Positions 14,924 through 26,157 of a DNA stretch of 64,000 bases are shown piece by piece. The notes beneath the pieces are model-generated. The model was not told the origin of the DNA. It saw nothing but the letters and a program-made list of their open reading frames with translations, and ran no database searches. The translations under genes were made by a program, and so were the position numbers. The stretch spans positions 1-64,000 of the forward strand of contig NZ_JBPBBA010000011.1 in the NCBI RefSeq assembly GCF_050896395.1. Reading direction: 5' to 3'. The stretch's first letter is position 1, and the number at the start of each line of letters is the position of its first letter. The stretch is from Nioella aestuarii. Lineage in GTDB: Bacteria; Pseudomonadota; Alphaproteobacteria; Rhodobacterales; Rhodobacteraceae.

Positions 14924-15907
14924 TTAGCCGAGAACCCGATCAAGCGCGGCGTCCAGAGGGTCTGGATTGTCAAACCGCAACCTGACCGGCACCGTCAGCA
15001 CCTTTGGCCTGAAAGATCTGGGCAGGCGCACGGCGTCCTTTTCAGTCGTGACCAATTGCGCGCCCAGGGCGAAGGCATCTTGTTCCAACCGGGTCAGCAG
15101 GGCATCCGTCAAAAGCTGGTGGTCCGAGAGGGGTTCTGCCCGCAAAACGTCTGCCCCCATGGATCTTAGCGTTGCAAAGAACTTCCCAGGATCTCCGATT
15201 CCTGCAAAGGCCAACACCGGCAGCCCTTCGAACGGCATACCGGTTGGCAGCGGCTCTAGCCTGCCCTTGATATGTGGCAGGGAGATCTGTCCACCCCAGT
15301 CTTTCTGAAACCGGGTCTGTGCAGCTGAGGGTCCGATGGACAGGACCAGATCAGCGCGCGCAAGGCCGGTGGCGACGGGTTCGCGCAGGGGGCCGGCGGG
15401 GATGGTCTTGCCATTCCCGAACCCGCGCCCGGCATCGACGACGATGATGGATAAGTCCTTGTGCAAGTCGGGGTTCTGAAACCCGTCATCCATCAAGATA
15501 ACCTCCGCGCCGGCCTGCACGGCGGCATCTGCCCCGGCGGCGCGGTTCTTGGCGACCCAGACCGGCACGAAAGCCGCAAGCAGAAGGGGTTCGTCGCCAA
15601 CGCGTTCAGCACGATCATTGGCCTCGTCCACCCGATGCGGACCCTCGACCGATCCGCCATAGCCCCGGCTGACAACATGGGCGGCAATGCCGCGTTCCTT
15701 CAGTCGCTCGGCCAGTGCGATTACGGTCGGGGTTTTTCCGGTGCCACCTGCATTCAGATTGCCGACGCAGATCACCGGAACGCCCGCGCGATGTGGCGTT
15801 ACCTTGCGCAGCCGCCGGGCAGTTGTCCCGGCATAGAGCTTACCGAGTGGAGACAGCAGAAGGCTCAGTAGCCCCGGTTTTCTATGCCAGAACCCCGGCG
15901 CCTGCAT
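14924..15907 (-). CDS. lpxK: tetraacyldisaccharide 4'-kinase
   Basis: This 327-residue inner-membrane enzyme of lipid A synthesis phosphorylates the 4' position of the lipid A disaccharide. The Walker A loop NAGGTGKTP (52-60), the N-terminal membrane-associated helix (PGLLSLLLSPLGKLYAG) and the VILMDDGFQN block are as expected. The ATG shares one base with the stop of waaA (TGATG), so the two are translationally coupled. The order DUF4170-waaA-lpxK is usual for this bacterial group. It converges on the thioesterase remnant. Confidence 0.95.
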   Translation of the reverse strand: MQAPGFWHRKPGLLSLLLSPLGKLYAGTTARRLRKVTPHRAGVPVICVGNLNAGGTGKTPTVIALAERLKERGIAAHVVSRGYGGSVEGPHRVDEANDRAERVGDEPLLLAAFVPVWVAKNRAAGADAAVQAGAEVILMDDGFQNPDLHKDLSIIVVDAGRGFGNGKTIPAGPLREPVATGLARADLVLSIGPSAAQTRFQKDWGGQISLPHIKGRLEPLPTGMPFEGLPVLAFAGIGDPGKFFATLRSMGADVLRAEPLSDHQLLTDALLTRLEQDAFALGAQLVTTEKDAVRLPRSFRPKVLTVPVRLRFDNPDPLDAALDRVLG

Positions 15908-17205
15908 CAGTTTGCCGTCAGCCGCGGGGTGCGGTCCAGATGGTCGAACAGCATGTCGAGCGCCTTGTCGGTGACCTCTGCTCCGGCGGAGCAGACCTCC
16001 CATGCGGCATGGGCCATCTCGGCGGCGCGGTCGGGGTTCAACAGGTCATTCACGGCTGCCGCGAGTGAGTCTGGCGAAGACACTAGACGCGACGCACCTG
16101 CCTCGGACAGCCGCTGGAAGATGTCGACGAAGTTGCTGACATAAGGCCCATGCAAAATGACCGAGCCGAGCGCTGCCGGTTCAAACGGATTGTGACCGCC
16201 AATGGGTTCCAGCGACCCGCCAACAAAGCTGATCGGCGCGAGGCGGTACCACAGACCAAGCTCCCCAAGGGTATCGGCCAGATAAACCGCTGTGTCAGAG
16301 TCGGGCTGTTCACCTGCGCTGCGGCGGGCAAAGCTGCATCCGCACGCTTCGATCAGGGCAGCAATCTCGTCGCCACGATGCGGGTGACGGGGAACAAGCA
16401 CCAGAAGAAGGCGCGGGTTGACCCGCAGCGCCTGCTTATGAGCGTCGAGGATCTTCTGCTCCTCCCCCTGATGGGTCGAGGCCGCCAGCCAGGTCGGTCG
16501 CCCGTTCAACTGCCGGGCCAGCCCGGCGCGGACTGTTTCATCGCAAGGTAGCGCCGCGGCCCCTTCTTTAAGCGTGCCGGTGACGTAGAGCCTTTCACCC
16601 GGCAACCCGAGATGCCGCAGGTAGGACGCGGTCAGATCGTCCTGAACATGCGCCTCATCGAACCGCTCCAACAGGCTGCGGACCATGCCGCGCAAAAAGC
16701 GCCAGCGGTCGTGGCTTGTCTTGGACATGCGCGCATTGATGATGACCATCGGAATGGCGCGCGCCTTGGTTTCCACGATCAGGGCGGGCCAAAGCTCGCT
16801 TTCCGTCCATACGGCCAGGGTCGGGCGCCAGTGATCAAGGAACCGGCGCACATAGGGCAGGGCGTCAACCGGAATGAATTGATGAAACGCTGACTCCGGC
16901 AAACGTGCCGCCATGACCTGTGCCGATGTGACCGTTCCAGTTGTCACAAGAAAATTCAGGTCCGGCCGTTCCTCAGACATGCGGCGGATCAGCTCTAGCA
17001 GCGACAGGGACTCTCCGACGCTGGCAGCGTGAAACCAGATCAGATCGCCCTCTGGCCGTGGCATCCCGGCGATACCGCGCCGCTCGTCGATGCGATCGGG
17101 GTTTTCCTTGCCCGCGTCCAGCCGCGCCGAAAGTTTCTTCTCGGCGAACCGTGTCGCACGGGCCGAGAAGGCCATATAGGCCGCAAGCGCAGGGGAAAAC
17201 CGCAT
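15907..17205 (-). CDS. waaA: Kdo transferase
   Basis: This 432-residue GT-B glycosyltransferase adds Kdo to the lipid A precursor. The N-terminal domain has the HAASVGES motif with the catalytic glutamate (E65), and the C-terminal domain has PRHPHR and GGSLEPIGGHN for nucleotide-sugar binding. A hydrophobic N-terminal helix anchors it to the inner membrane. The ATG at 17205 gives the usual length; the frame extends to 17346 without homology. It sits between DUF4170 and lpxK in one operon. Confidence 0.95.
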   Translation of the reverse strand: MRFSPALAAYMAFSARATRFAEKKLSARLDAGKENPDRIDERRGIAGMPRPEGDLIWFHAASVGESLSLLELIRRMSEERPDLNFLVTTGTVTSAQVMAARLPESAFHQFIPVDALPYVRRFLDHWRPTLAVWTESELWPALIVETKARAIPMVIINARMSKTSHDRWRFLRGMVRSLLERFDEAHVQDDLTASYLRHLGLPGERLYVTGTLKEGAAALPCDETVRAGLARQLNGRPTWLAASTHQGEEQKILDAHKQALRVNPRLLLVLVPRHPHRGDEIAALIEACGCSFARRSAGEQPDSDTAVYLADTLGELGLWYRLAPISFVGGSLEPIGGHNPFEPAALGSVILHGPYVSNFVDIFQRLSEAGASRLVSSPDSLAAAVNDLLNPDRAAEMAHAAWEVCSAGAEVTDKALDMLFDHLDRTPRLTAN

Positions 17206-17218
17206 CGAGGGGGTGCCT

Positions 17219-17464
17219 TCAGCTGTCAAGCTCTTCGGTTGGGGACGCCTCGCGCTCTTCGTCGCGCAGGCGGTGAATATGGGCGATGTAGTAACGCATA
17301 TGGGCATTGTCCACGGTGCGCTGCGCTGCGTCCTTCCAGGCATCATAGGCGCTGGCGTAGTCGGGGAACATGCCGACGATGTCTATAGCGTCGACATCTT
17401 TGAAGGCGCTCTTTGTCGGGTCGATCAGCTCTCCGCCGAAAACAAGGTGCAGGCGTTGTGTCAT
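17219..17464 (-). CDS. DUF4170 protein
   Basis: This 81-residue protein of the DUF4170 family (TQRLHLVFGGEL, YASAYDAWKDAAQ, MRYYIAHIHRL) has no known biochemical function. It is almost always found upstream of waaA in Rhodobacterales, and it is here too, with a 13-base gap. A link to lipid A or Kdo handling is inferred only from that placement. The ATG at 17464 is chosen since the longer frame to 17629 has no conserved sequence. Confidence 0.88.
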   Translation of the reverse strand: MTQRLHLVFGGELIDPTKSAFKDVDAIDIVGMFPDYASAYDAWKDAAQRTVDNAHMRYYIAHIHRLRDEEREASPTEELDS

Positions 17465-17641
17465 GGGGGCCTCGGGGGTTGGTGCCACAGGTTGGCGGCA
17501 CCCTAGGGATTTGCGGGCAGGGGTCAAGCCGACCGGCCGTCGCGCGATGATTGAGCCGGGATGCGGCCAATGTGGCTGCACGAAAACGCGCCCCCGAGAG
17601 TTCCCGGAAGCGCGCAGATCATGTTTCAATAGGCTAGCCCG

Positions 17642-19186
17642 TCAGTGGAACTTGCGGATCTCGCCCGACTTCAGCCGCGAGAGATAGCTGTCCAGCTCGC
17701 GCTTGACGATCGGCATCAGCAGGTAAAGTGCGATGATGTTGACCACGGCCATGGCAAAGATCGCCGCATCCGAGAAATCGATCACCGGACCAAGGCTGGC
17801 GGCGGCACCGATCACCACGAAGATGCAGAAGATCACCTTGAACACCAGTTCCGTGGTCTTGCCTTCACCAAACAGGAAGGTCCATGCCTTGAGGCCGTAG
17901 TAGGACCAGCTGATCATGGTCGAGAAGGCAAACAGGATCACCGCGATGGCCAGCACGTACTGGAACCAGCCGAAGGCCGAAGAGAAGGCCGCCGAAGTCA
18001 GCGCCACGCCGGAATTGCCATCAACGGTCTGGATCATGCTGCCGCCTTCGTTCAGCAGGTAAAGACCGGTTTCAGGGTCGGATACCAGCTGTCCGGTGAT
18101 GATGATCACCAGAGCGGTCATCGTGCAGATCACGACGGTGTCGATGAAGGGTTCCAGTAGCGACACGAAACCTTCGGTGATCGGTTCCTTGGTCCGAACC
18201 GCCGAGTGGGCGATTGCAGCGGAACCAACGCCCGCTTCGTTCGAGAAAGCGGCCCGCTTGAAGCCCTGGATCAGTGCGCCCACCATGCCGCCAGCGACGC
18301 CGAGCCCGGTGAAGGCCCCTTCAAAGATCTGGCCGAAGGCCCATCCGATCATGTCGGCATTCATCAGCAGAATGACCAACGCGGTTGCCACGTACATCAC
18401 ACCCATGATCGGAACGACCTTTTCAGTGACCTTCGCGATAGATTGCAGGCCACCCACGATCACAGCAAAAACGATGCCCGCGAAAATCACCCCGGTAATC
18501 CAGCCGGGGTAATCACCCACAACGTTGGTCAGCTGTGCATGGGCCTGGTTGGCCTGGAACATGTTGCCGCCGCCAAGTGCGCCAAGGATACAGAAGATCG
18601 AGAACAGGATCGCCATGGCCTTGCCGCCGGGCAGGCCACGTTCGGCAAAGCCCTTGGTCATGTAGTACATGGGGCCACCCGAAACGGTGCCGTCCTCGTA
18701 TTCGTTCCGGTATTTCACACCGAGCGTACATTCGGTGAATTTCGACGCCATGCCCATCAGGCCCGCGAGGATCATCCAGAACGTTGCGCCGGGACCGCCA
18801 ATGCCGATAGCGACAGCCACACCTGCGATGTTGCCCAGGCCCACAGTGCCCGACAGGGCGGTAGCAAGGGCCTGGAAGTGGCTGACTTCGCCCGCGTCGT
18901 TGGGATCGGAATAGTCGCCTTTCACAAGCGCGATGGAATGCGGGAACGCGCGGAACTGGATCAGTCCGAAATAAACCGTGAAGACGGTTGCCGCGACAAC
19001 CAGCCAGGCCACGATCCACGGAAAGGACGTGCCGGGGAAGGGGCTGAAGATGAAGTTGACGAACCAGCCTGTAGAATTCGCGAAAATCTCGTTCACGCGC
19101 TGGTCAATGGACTGTGCCATGGCGGGTGCGGATGCAGCCAGCCAGGCCGTCGCGGCAGTTGCCGCGGCCTTGTAATGCGTTTTCAT
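17642..19186 (-). CDS. sodium:alanine/glycine symporter (AGCS family)
   Basis: This 514-residue inner-membrane transporter has about ten or eleven helices. Family blocks visible are GEVSHFQALATALSGTVGLGNIAGVA and GGPGATFWM near the N-terminus and FSNEAGVGSAAIAHSA in the middle. These proteins import neutral amino acids with sodium. It carries an N-terminal signal-like extension (about 1-25, ending APAMAQ), often seen in alphaproteobacterial members. The next gene upstream on the strand is a Usp protein, 19 bases before the ATG, so the two form an operon divergent from an Lrp regulator that may control both. Confidence 0.9.
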   Translation of the reverse strand: MKTHYKAAATAATAWLAASAPAMAQSIDQRVNEIFANSTGWFVNFIFSPFPGTSFPWIVAWLVVAATVFTVYFGLIQFRAFPHSIALVKGDYSDPNDAGEVSHFQALATALSGTVGLGNIAGVAVAIGIGGPGATFWMILAGLMGMASKFTECTLGVKYRNEYEDGTVSGGPMYYMTKGFAERGLPGGKAMAILFSIFCILGALGGGNMFQANQAHAQLTNVVGDYPGWITGVIFAGIVFAVIVGGLQSIAKVTEKVVPIMGVMYVATALVILLMNADMIGWAFGQIFEGAFTGLGVAGGMVGALIQGFKRAAFSNEAGVGSAAIAHSAVRTKEPITEGFVSLLEPFIDTVVICTMTALVIIITGQLVSDPETGLYLLNEGGSMIQTVDGNSGVALTSAAFSSAFGWFQYVLAIAVILFAFSTMISWSYYGLKAWTFLFGEGKTTELVFKVIFCIFVVIGAAASLGPVIDFSDAAIFAMAVVNIIALYLLMPIVKRELDSYLSRLKSGEIRKFH

Positions 19187-19205
19187 GACGTGTCCTGTGG
19201 ATGGA

Positions 19206-19640
19206 TTATGGAACGATGGTCACAGCGACCGGCGCAACTTGCGCGAGGCTGCCCGCAACCGATCCGAACAGCCGCGACGACAGGCTGGAATGCCCTGTCC
19301 GGCCAATGACGATCTGATCGGCACCTTCTTCCTTGGCGATGCTGACCAGCGTTTCGGCGATATGGCCGTAGCGAAGGGCGGTCGAGACCGCGACACCGCT
19401 GGCTTTCACGCTTTCCACGACGGGGCTCAGGATCGCTTTCTCGGCGCGCTCCAGCTCTTCCCCGCGCCGCTTGTGACGCTCTTCCAGTTCTGTCGGGGTC
19501 AGGAAGGAATAGGGGGACCATTCCAGGACGTGGGCGATGAGAATCTCACCCCCGTTTTTGCGGGCTGCTTCGACAGCGAAGGTCAGGGCCGCGCGGGCAC
19601 TTTCGCTGCCGTCGAACCCGACGACGATCTTATGGGACAT
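19206..19640 (-). CDS. universal stress protein
   Basis: This 144-residue cytoplasmic UspA-domain protein begins MSHKIVVGFDGSESARAAL and ends with the nucleotide-binding loop GRTGHSSLSSRLFGSVAGS and VTIVP, the ATP-binding type. It leads the operon with the AGCS transporter. Pairing of a Usp with a solute transporter suggests it modulates or reports on the transport protein. It is divergent from the Lrp-family gene. Confidence 0.9.
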   Translation of the reverse strand: MSHKIVVGFDGSESARAALTFAVEAARKNGGEILIAHVLEWSPYSFLTPTELEERHKRRGEELERAEKAILSPVVESVKASGVAVSTALRYGHIAETLVSIAKEEGADQIVIGRTGHSSLSSRLFGSVAGSLAQVAPVAVTIVP

Positions 19641-19720
19641 TCATGCCTCCCTTAGGTTGTATTTGCCTCCTGCGAGACACCCATAAGATACCATCACCTG
19701 CACGAGAAAGATTCCCGTAT

Positions 19721-19734
19721 TTCTTGCATAAGAA
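19721..19734. promoter_or_regulatory. inverted repeat between usp and lrp genes
   Basis: TTCTT (19721-19725), GCAT, AAGAA (19730-19734) form a 14-bp inverted repeat in an AT-rich 146-bp divergent gap. Its place and AT-richness fit an Lrp/AsnC binding site controlling both directions. This is a single site by eye only. Confidence 0.4.
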
Positions 19735-19786
19735 GAAAATTTGCGAAAAATAGATGTAAAAGTAGCTTGTTTAGGGAAAATTTCCG

Positions 19787-20242
19787 ATGGACCAGTTGGA
19801 CATGAAAATTCTTTCCGTCTTGCAGCGGGACGGCCAAATCTCCATGGCGAGGCTATCCGATCAGGTCGGGTTGTCTCTGTCTGCCTGCCATAGGCGGGTG
19901 AAACTTTTGGAAAGCACTGGCAAGATCGCGAATTACACGGCGCGGCTCAGCCGCAAAGCCGTGGGACTTGAAATTCAGATCTTCATCGAGGTCAAACTAT
20001 CGAGCCAGAGGAAAGAGCACATCCTGGCCTTTGAAGAGGCGATCCGGCACATGCCAGAGGTATTGGAATGCCATATGATCTCGGGTGAGTTCGACTATCT
20101 CATTCGCCTCGCAGCCCGGAACACGGAAGCCTACGAAAAGCTCTATCGCGACCGCCTGTCAGAGATCCCGTCAGTCACGCAGATGAAAACGCTGCTCAGC
20201 CTGTCCACGGTCAAGGAGTTCCAAGGCTATCACCTGGAATAA
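19787..20242 (+). CDS. Lrp/AsnC family regulator
   Basis: This 151-residue regulator has an N-terminal helix-turn-helix (LDMKILSVLQRDGQISMARL, then SACHRRVKLLE) and a C-terminal RAM ligand domain (VLECHMISGEFDYLIRLAA). Family members respond to amino acids. It is divergent from the usp-AGCS transporter operon and nearly abuts the convergent asparaginase, so control of amino-acid uptake is the likely role. The effector is not evident. Confidence 0.92.
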   Translation: MDQLDMKILSVLQRDGQISMARLSDQVGLSLSACHRRVKLLESTGKIANYTARLSRKAVGLEIQIFIEVKLSSQRKEHILAFEEAIRHMPEVLECHMISGEFDYLIRLAARNTEAYEKLYRDRLSEIPSVTQMKTLLSLSTVKEFQGYHLE

Positions 20243-20245
20243 CGG

Positions 20246-21223
20246 TCAGGGCACCGGAAACGGCGCGCCGAATTCCCCGCACAGCGGCGTTTCGACAAAC
20301 TCAGCAAGCGCTGAGCGGCCCTTCACAGTGGCCAGCGCAAGCGTCAGCTTGGCATAGGCCGCCTCCAGCGTCATGTCGCGCCCGTCGATCACCCCGTGAT
20401 CCAACAGCACCGCCCCGGCCGCATAGTGGCCAAGCGATGTGCCGCCCGCCAGCGTTTCGCTGACTGCAACCACGGGAATGCCCCGGTCGGCGGCGCGCGC
20501 CAGTCCCTGTTCCAGCAGCGGATCGTCCGGCACGGTGCCGCTGCCGTAGCAGCGCAGGACGACACCATCGCTGTGGTCCATGGCAAAGCCCACCACTCGC
20601 ATGTCACATCCGGGCGCAACCGGCACAACGGCAATTCGGGCGTGGCCGAACCGGTGCTGGCGGAGCGTTTCACCCTCGCGGCGCGGCGGGCGGTCCGACA
20701 GCATTGCGGAAAAGGCGTCGGGGGCGGAGCTGTGGATCTTGCGCGCCCGCGGCCCGCGCAGCAGCTTGCCCGCGAACTGAATCCAGACGCCGGGTTCAGC
20801 GGTTTGGGTCGCTTGAAGTGCGTCACCCAGGTTGGCCCAACCGTCACTGTCCGGCACGCTCAGCGGGATCATCGAACCGGTCAGGATCACTGGCGTGTTC
20901 AATCCCTCCAGCGCCATGGTCAGGGCAGAAGACGTGAAGGCCAGCGTATCGGTGCCATGAGTGATGAGGATCGCGCCGTGCTGATCGGCCCGCCCGACAA
21001 TTTCAGTCGCCAGCCGGTTCCAGTCGGCAGGGGTTGCATTGGCGCTGTCGATCAAGGGATCCAGCCGGATGATCTCGACCCGCAGATCGGTCCCGCGCTC
21101 TGTCAGCAATTGCTCAACTGCGGCTTCCACGACCCCGAGTTCGGGTTTCAGTCCGCGACCTGTCGAAACCATCCCTATGGTGCCGCCGGTGTGGAGAAGC
21201 AGAATGCGTTTGCGTTGGTTCAT
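20246..21223 (-). CDS. L-asparaginase (type I-like)
   Basis: This 325-residue enzyme hydrolyses L-asparagine to aspartate and ammonia. Both catalytic threonine motifs are present: HTGGTIGM (11-18) and ITHGTDTLAF (87-96). No signal peptide is visible, so it is a cytoplasmic type I form. It converges with the Lrp regulator 3 bases away. It may supply nitrogen together with the neighbouring amino-acid transporter. Confidence 0.9.
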   Translation of the reverse strand: MNQRKRILLLHTGGTIGMVSTGRGLKPELGVVEAAVEQLLTERGTDLRVEIIRLDPLIDSANATPADWNRLATEIVGRADQHGAILITHGTDTLAFTSSALTMALEGLNTPVILTGSMIPLSVPDSDGWANLGDALQATQTAEPGVWIQFAGKLLRGPRARKIHSSAPDAFSAMLSDRPPRREGETLRQHRFGHARIAVVPVAPGCDMRVVGFAMDHSDGVVLRCYGSGTVPDDPLLEQGLARAADRGIPVVAVSETLAGGTSLGHYAAGAVLLDHGVIDGRDMTLEAAYAKLTLALATVKGRSALAEFVETPLCGEFGAPFPVP

Positions 21224-21324
21224 GCCTGACCCCGTGTCATCATCTGGAAGCGGATGTTTGCGAGGTTGCTGTGGACCGTGTAGGGCATAGCGTCAAGGTC
21301 GCCATGGCCGCCATTTTGGGCCGG

Positions 21325-21519
21325 TCAATCCTGTTTGATCAGGGATCCCAGAAAGGCGCGGTCCTCTTCCGTCCAGCTTGACGGGTCTTCCCCATGGGCG
21401 ACGACGGCATGCAGCTCCATCAGCTTGACGACTTCGTCTTCGGTAGACGCAGTGACCTTGCCGGGGCAACCCTCCATCCCGGGGTAATCCTTGCAGGCAT
21501 ATGAATAGCTATCGGCCAT
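21325..21519 (-). CDS. DUF1059 small protein
   Basis: This 64-residue protein matches DUF1059 (YSYACKDYPGMEGCPGKVTA, EVVKLMELHAVVAHGE). Two conserved cysteines and a histidine suggest metal binding. The function is unknown. It is downstream of the GFA-family gene on the same strand with a 26-base gap, so it is likely co-transcribed. Confidence 0.85.
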   Translation of the reverse strand: MADSYSYACKDYPGMEGCPGKVTASTEDEVVKLMELHAVVAHGEDPSSWTEEDRAFLGSLIKQD

Positions 21520-21545
21520 CAGTGGGTCTCCTTTCGGTTGAAAAA

Positions 21546-21968
21546 TCAGAATTTCTCGAAACAGGGCAGCCCGTCATTTAGCGTGATCCAGGGCTGTTTG
21601 TGTGAGACGTAGACATGGTTTTTCGGGGTGACGATCGCGGGATCGTCCAGCGATGCTGCGGTGAACCATGCGTCCTTGCTCCAATCCTCGCCCTCAACCT
21701 CGTTTTTGGCGGCATAGGTCAGAGTGGTGCCGCAATCGCCGCAGAAGCCGCGATGGATGCCCTTGGTCTTTTCGCAGGTCTTGATGACCCCGCGCACAAC
21801 CTCGAAGTTTTTGAGGGCGACCACTGCCCAGGTAACGAACGCACCGCCAAGGGCGCGCTGGCACGAGCGACAATGACAATGGGCCGAAAAGGTCGGTTCG
21901 CCGGAAATGCGATACCTGATGGCGCCGCAGTAGCAGCCCCCCTCGTGATGTGTGCGTCCCGCTGCCAT
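21546..21968 (-). CDS. GFA/CENP-V domain protein
   Basis: This 140-residue zinc protein is of the GFA family, named for glutathione-dependent formaldehyde activation. Zinc ligands are visible as GGCYCGA, CHCRSC and GFCGDCG. Most members have no proven enzyme activity, so formaldehyde handling is not assured. It heads a small unit with the DUF1059 gene and is divergent from a LysR regulator. Confidence 0.88.
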   Translation of the reverse strand: MAAGRTHHEGGCYCGAIRYRISGEPTFSAHCHCRSCQRALGGAFVTWAVVALKNFEVVRGVIKTCEKTKGIHRGFCGDCGTTLTYAAKNEVEGEDWSKDAWFTAASLDDPAIVTPKNHVYVSHKQPWITLNDGLPCFEKF

Positions 21969-22061
21969 CGCGTCCTCCGTGTAGCTTGTTTACGAACTGT
22001 TGGGCGCGGGGCCAGTTTGAGCAATTCAAAAAGAATGGCGATATGATAGAATATCTAAACA

Positions 22062-22943
22062 ATGGATTGGCTGACACTTCCCCCTTTGAACAGTCTGCGC
22101 GCCTTTTCGGCTGTCGCCGAGTCCGGCAGTTTTAGCCGCGCGGCAGATCGGTTGAACGTGACACCAGCTGCCGTGAGTCAGCAGGTGCGACTGCTTGAAG
22201 ATCGGTTGAATGTGGCACTCGTGACCCGCAGCGGTCGAGGATTGGCACTGTCGCCTGAAGGGGTCGCGCTGGCAAAGAAGCTGGATTCCGGGTTTGCCCA
22301 GATCTTCGCGGGTGTGGCCGAGTTGACAGAGGCGGAAGTCGCGCGCCCATTGCAAGTGACGATGTCACCTGCCTTCGCGACCGAGTGGTTTATGCCGCGG
22401 GTCACGGAGTTTCAAACAGTGCATCCTGAGATCCCTCTGGTTATCAATCCAACGGCAGAGGTGATCGAGCTGCGCCCCGGCGGTGTCGATGTTGCTATCC
22501 GCTATCACGATTTGCGTCGACCGAAGCCGGCCGTTCATTCCTTGGTTGTTTCCGACATGATTATCGTCGCGACTCCCGAACTGATCGAGGGTCGCGATGT
22601 CTCGACTCCCGCAGCCTTGGTGGCGTTACCTTGGCTGCAGGAACTCGGCACCAACGAGGCGGCGGGCTGGCTGACGTTTCACGGCGTCATACCCGAAACG
22701 CCTCTGACCGTGACAAACATGCCGGGTCACCTGATCATGGACGCTGTCAGGCGTGGGGACGGGATCACCTATTCGGCGCGGGCTTTCTTCCGCGAGGATC
22801 TGAAGGCTGGCCGGGTGGTGGCACTGTTTTCGGAATCCGGTTTCGGAAACTATTATGTCGAAACCGGAGATGGTCACCTTCGCCCCACTGTCCGCTGCTT
22901 CGTGAACTGGCTGATGAGACAGGCCGAAACCGTTCGTGCGTGA
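22062..22943 (+). CDS. LysR-family regulator (GcvA-like)
   Basis: This 293-residue regulator has an N-terminal winged helix (LNSLRAFSAVAESGSFSRAA, TPAAVSQQVRLLE) and a C-terminal inducer domain of the GcvA/AmpR subgroup (GGVDVAIRYHD). It is divergent from the GFA-DUF1059 pair across 93 bases, which may be its target. The effector is unknown. It precedes pnp on the same strand but is separated by a 187-base leader. Confidence 0.9.
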   Translation: MDWLTLPPLNSLRAFSAVAESGSFSRAADRLNVTPAAVSQQVRLLEDRLNVALVTRSGRGLALSPEGVALAKKLDSGFAQIFAGVAELTEAEVARPLQVTMSPAFATEWFMPRVTEFQTVHPEIPLVINPTAEVIELRPGGVDVAIRYHDLRRPKPAVHSLVVSDMIIVATPELIEGRDVSTPAALVALPWLQELGTNEAAGWLTFHGVIPETPLTVTNMPGHLIMDAVRRGDGITYSARAFFREDLKAGRVVALFSESGFGNYYVETGDGHLRPTVRCFVNWLMRQAETVRA

Positions 22944-23056
22944 CGTCGATCGCAGTTGAATCCGGTTTCTCTTTCTATCTGCGTCAAACTCCTGTATGTG
23001 GCCGCCCATCTGAGACGTGATGCCTTTGACCCCGGGCGCATGAATAGGATTGGGGT

Positions 23057-23114
23057 CGGCGGCAATGGGGCCGCCATGCAAACGGGAGACCCGGCAGGGG
23101 CTGGGAGTGCTCCC
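23057..23114 (+). promoter_or_regulatory. structured leader upstream of pnp
   Basis: The 187 bases between the LysR gene and pnp contain a hairpin GGCGGC (23058-23063) / GCCGCC (23070-23075) and a second possible pairing GGGAG (23084-23088) / CTCCC (23110-23114) just before the ribosome-binding site. In enterobacteria and relatives the pnp leader forms an RNase III hairpin through which PNPase represses itself; a similar role here is inference. No rpsO precedes pnp in this window. Confidence 0.4.
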
Positions 23115-23130
23115 ATCGAGGATACGATAC

Positions 23131-25260
<2,130 letters not shown>

Positions 25261-25283
25261 GCCCAAGCACCAGATACCTATCC

Positions 25284-25317
25284 ATGACCCCGGAGATTTC
25301 TCCGGGGTCATTTTTTT
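25284..25317 (+). terminator. intrinsic terminator after pnp
   Basis: ATGACCCCGGA (25284-25294) and TCCGGGGTCAT (25301-25311) make a perfect 11-bp stem with a 6-base loop, followed by seven T (25311-25317). Confidence 0.9.
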
Positions 25318-25414
25318 GCCGAAGTTTTGGGAAAAACTGTGTAAAGATAAGGATAACGAGCAGACCTGCCCGCAAGAGCGCACACCGCCGGGGGTAGGGC
25401 AGAGAGGCAAAGAG

Positions 25415-26083
25415 ATGAGCGGGCAGATCACGATTTGCATGACGATGGGGCTGCGCCCCGACTATCTGGAACAGACGATTGCAAGTCTCGGGCCGCAAAT
25501 GCAGTTGCTGCCGATTGTGGCGATCAATGATTTCGGGGATGAGCCAACGAACCGGATGTTCGACAAGCTCTGCCCTCATGGCAAACGCATCGACCTCGGG
25601 GGTCGCGTGGGTCATCACCCCGCTGTAGACGCGATGTATGAGGCCGTGGATACGCCCTATATCTTCCATATCGAGGATGATTGGGAATTCTCGCGGACCG
25701 ACTTCCTGCCAGAAGCCATCTCCCTGCTGGACTCCGACCCCTCGCTGACGTCGATCTGCGTGCGGGAACTGGATGACATGCCGATCGAACCGCAACGTGC
25801 GGCCCGCGTCACTTATGAGGAGGTTGACGGCGTTTCCTACGCGCTTATGACCCGCGTCCACATGCGCTGGTACGGGTTCACCTTCAACCCGCATGTGATC
25901 CGCCGCAGCACCTGGCAGGATCTTGGCGGCTATAGCCGCTTCGGCAAGGAAAAGGACATCTCGCGCCATATGCGCGAGGCGAGGCGGCATGTCGGATATC
26001 TGGACAACGGCGGGTGCCGTCATATCGGGGCGGAGCATTCCATTGCCCGCAAGTCCAACCCGCTGATGGCGGCTCAGGCCTGA
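25415..26083 (+). CDS. glycosyltransferase, GT-A fold
   Basis: This 222-residue cytoplasmic protein is like family 2 glycosyltransferases. The beta-alpha start (ITICMTMGLRPDYLEQTIASL) and the acidic HIEDDWEF at about 92-99, acting as the DXD-type metal and sugar-nucleotide site, support this. A late GGCRHIGAEHS may hold the acceptor site. No transmembrane segments are visible. It is a single gene with its own ribosome-binding site (AGAGAGGCAAAGAG) between two terminators. The sugar and acceptor are unknown; surface polysaccharide is the usual role. Confidence 0.75.
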   Translation: MSGQITICMTMGLRPDYLEQTIASLGPQMQLLPIVAINDFGDEPTNRMFDKLCPHGKRIDLGGRVGHHPAVDAMYEAVDTPYIFHIEDDWEFSRTDFLPEAISLLDSDPSLTSICVRELDDMPIEPQRAARVTYEEVDGVSYALMTRVHMRWYGFTFNPHVIRRSTWQDLGGYSRFGKEKDISRHMREARRHVGYLDNGGCRHIGAEHSIARKSNPLMAAQA

Positions 26084-26084
26084 C

Positions 26085-26115
26085 AAAAATCCCCGGCAAG
26101 CGATGCCTGCCGGGG
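26085..26115 (-). terminator. terminator between glycosyltransferase and phoX
   Basis: CCCCGGCA (26091-26098) pairs with TGCCGGGG (26108-26115). On the minus strand a run of five T follows the stem, so it ends phoX; the plus-strand side has only a short T run and may serve the glycosyltransferase weakly. Confidence 0.7.
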
Positions 26116-26157
26116 CTTTAAGCAAAAATCTGGTGCTAAAATCGTCTTGGGCAGAGC

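Noticed and set aside
15907..17346. Longer waaA reading from 17346
   Set aside because: The extra 47 codons overlap the DUF4170 gene on the same strand in another frame and have no homology to WaaA N-termini.
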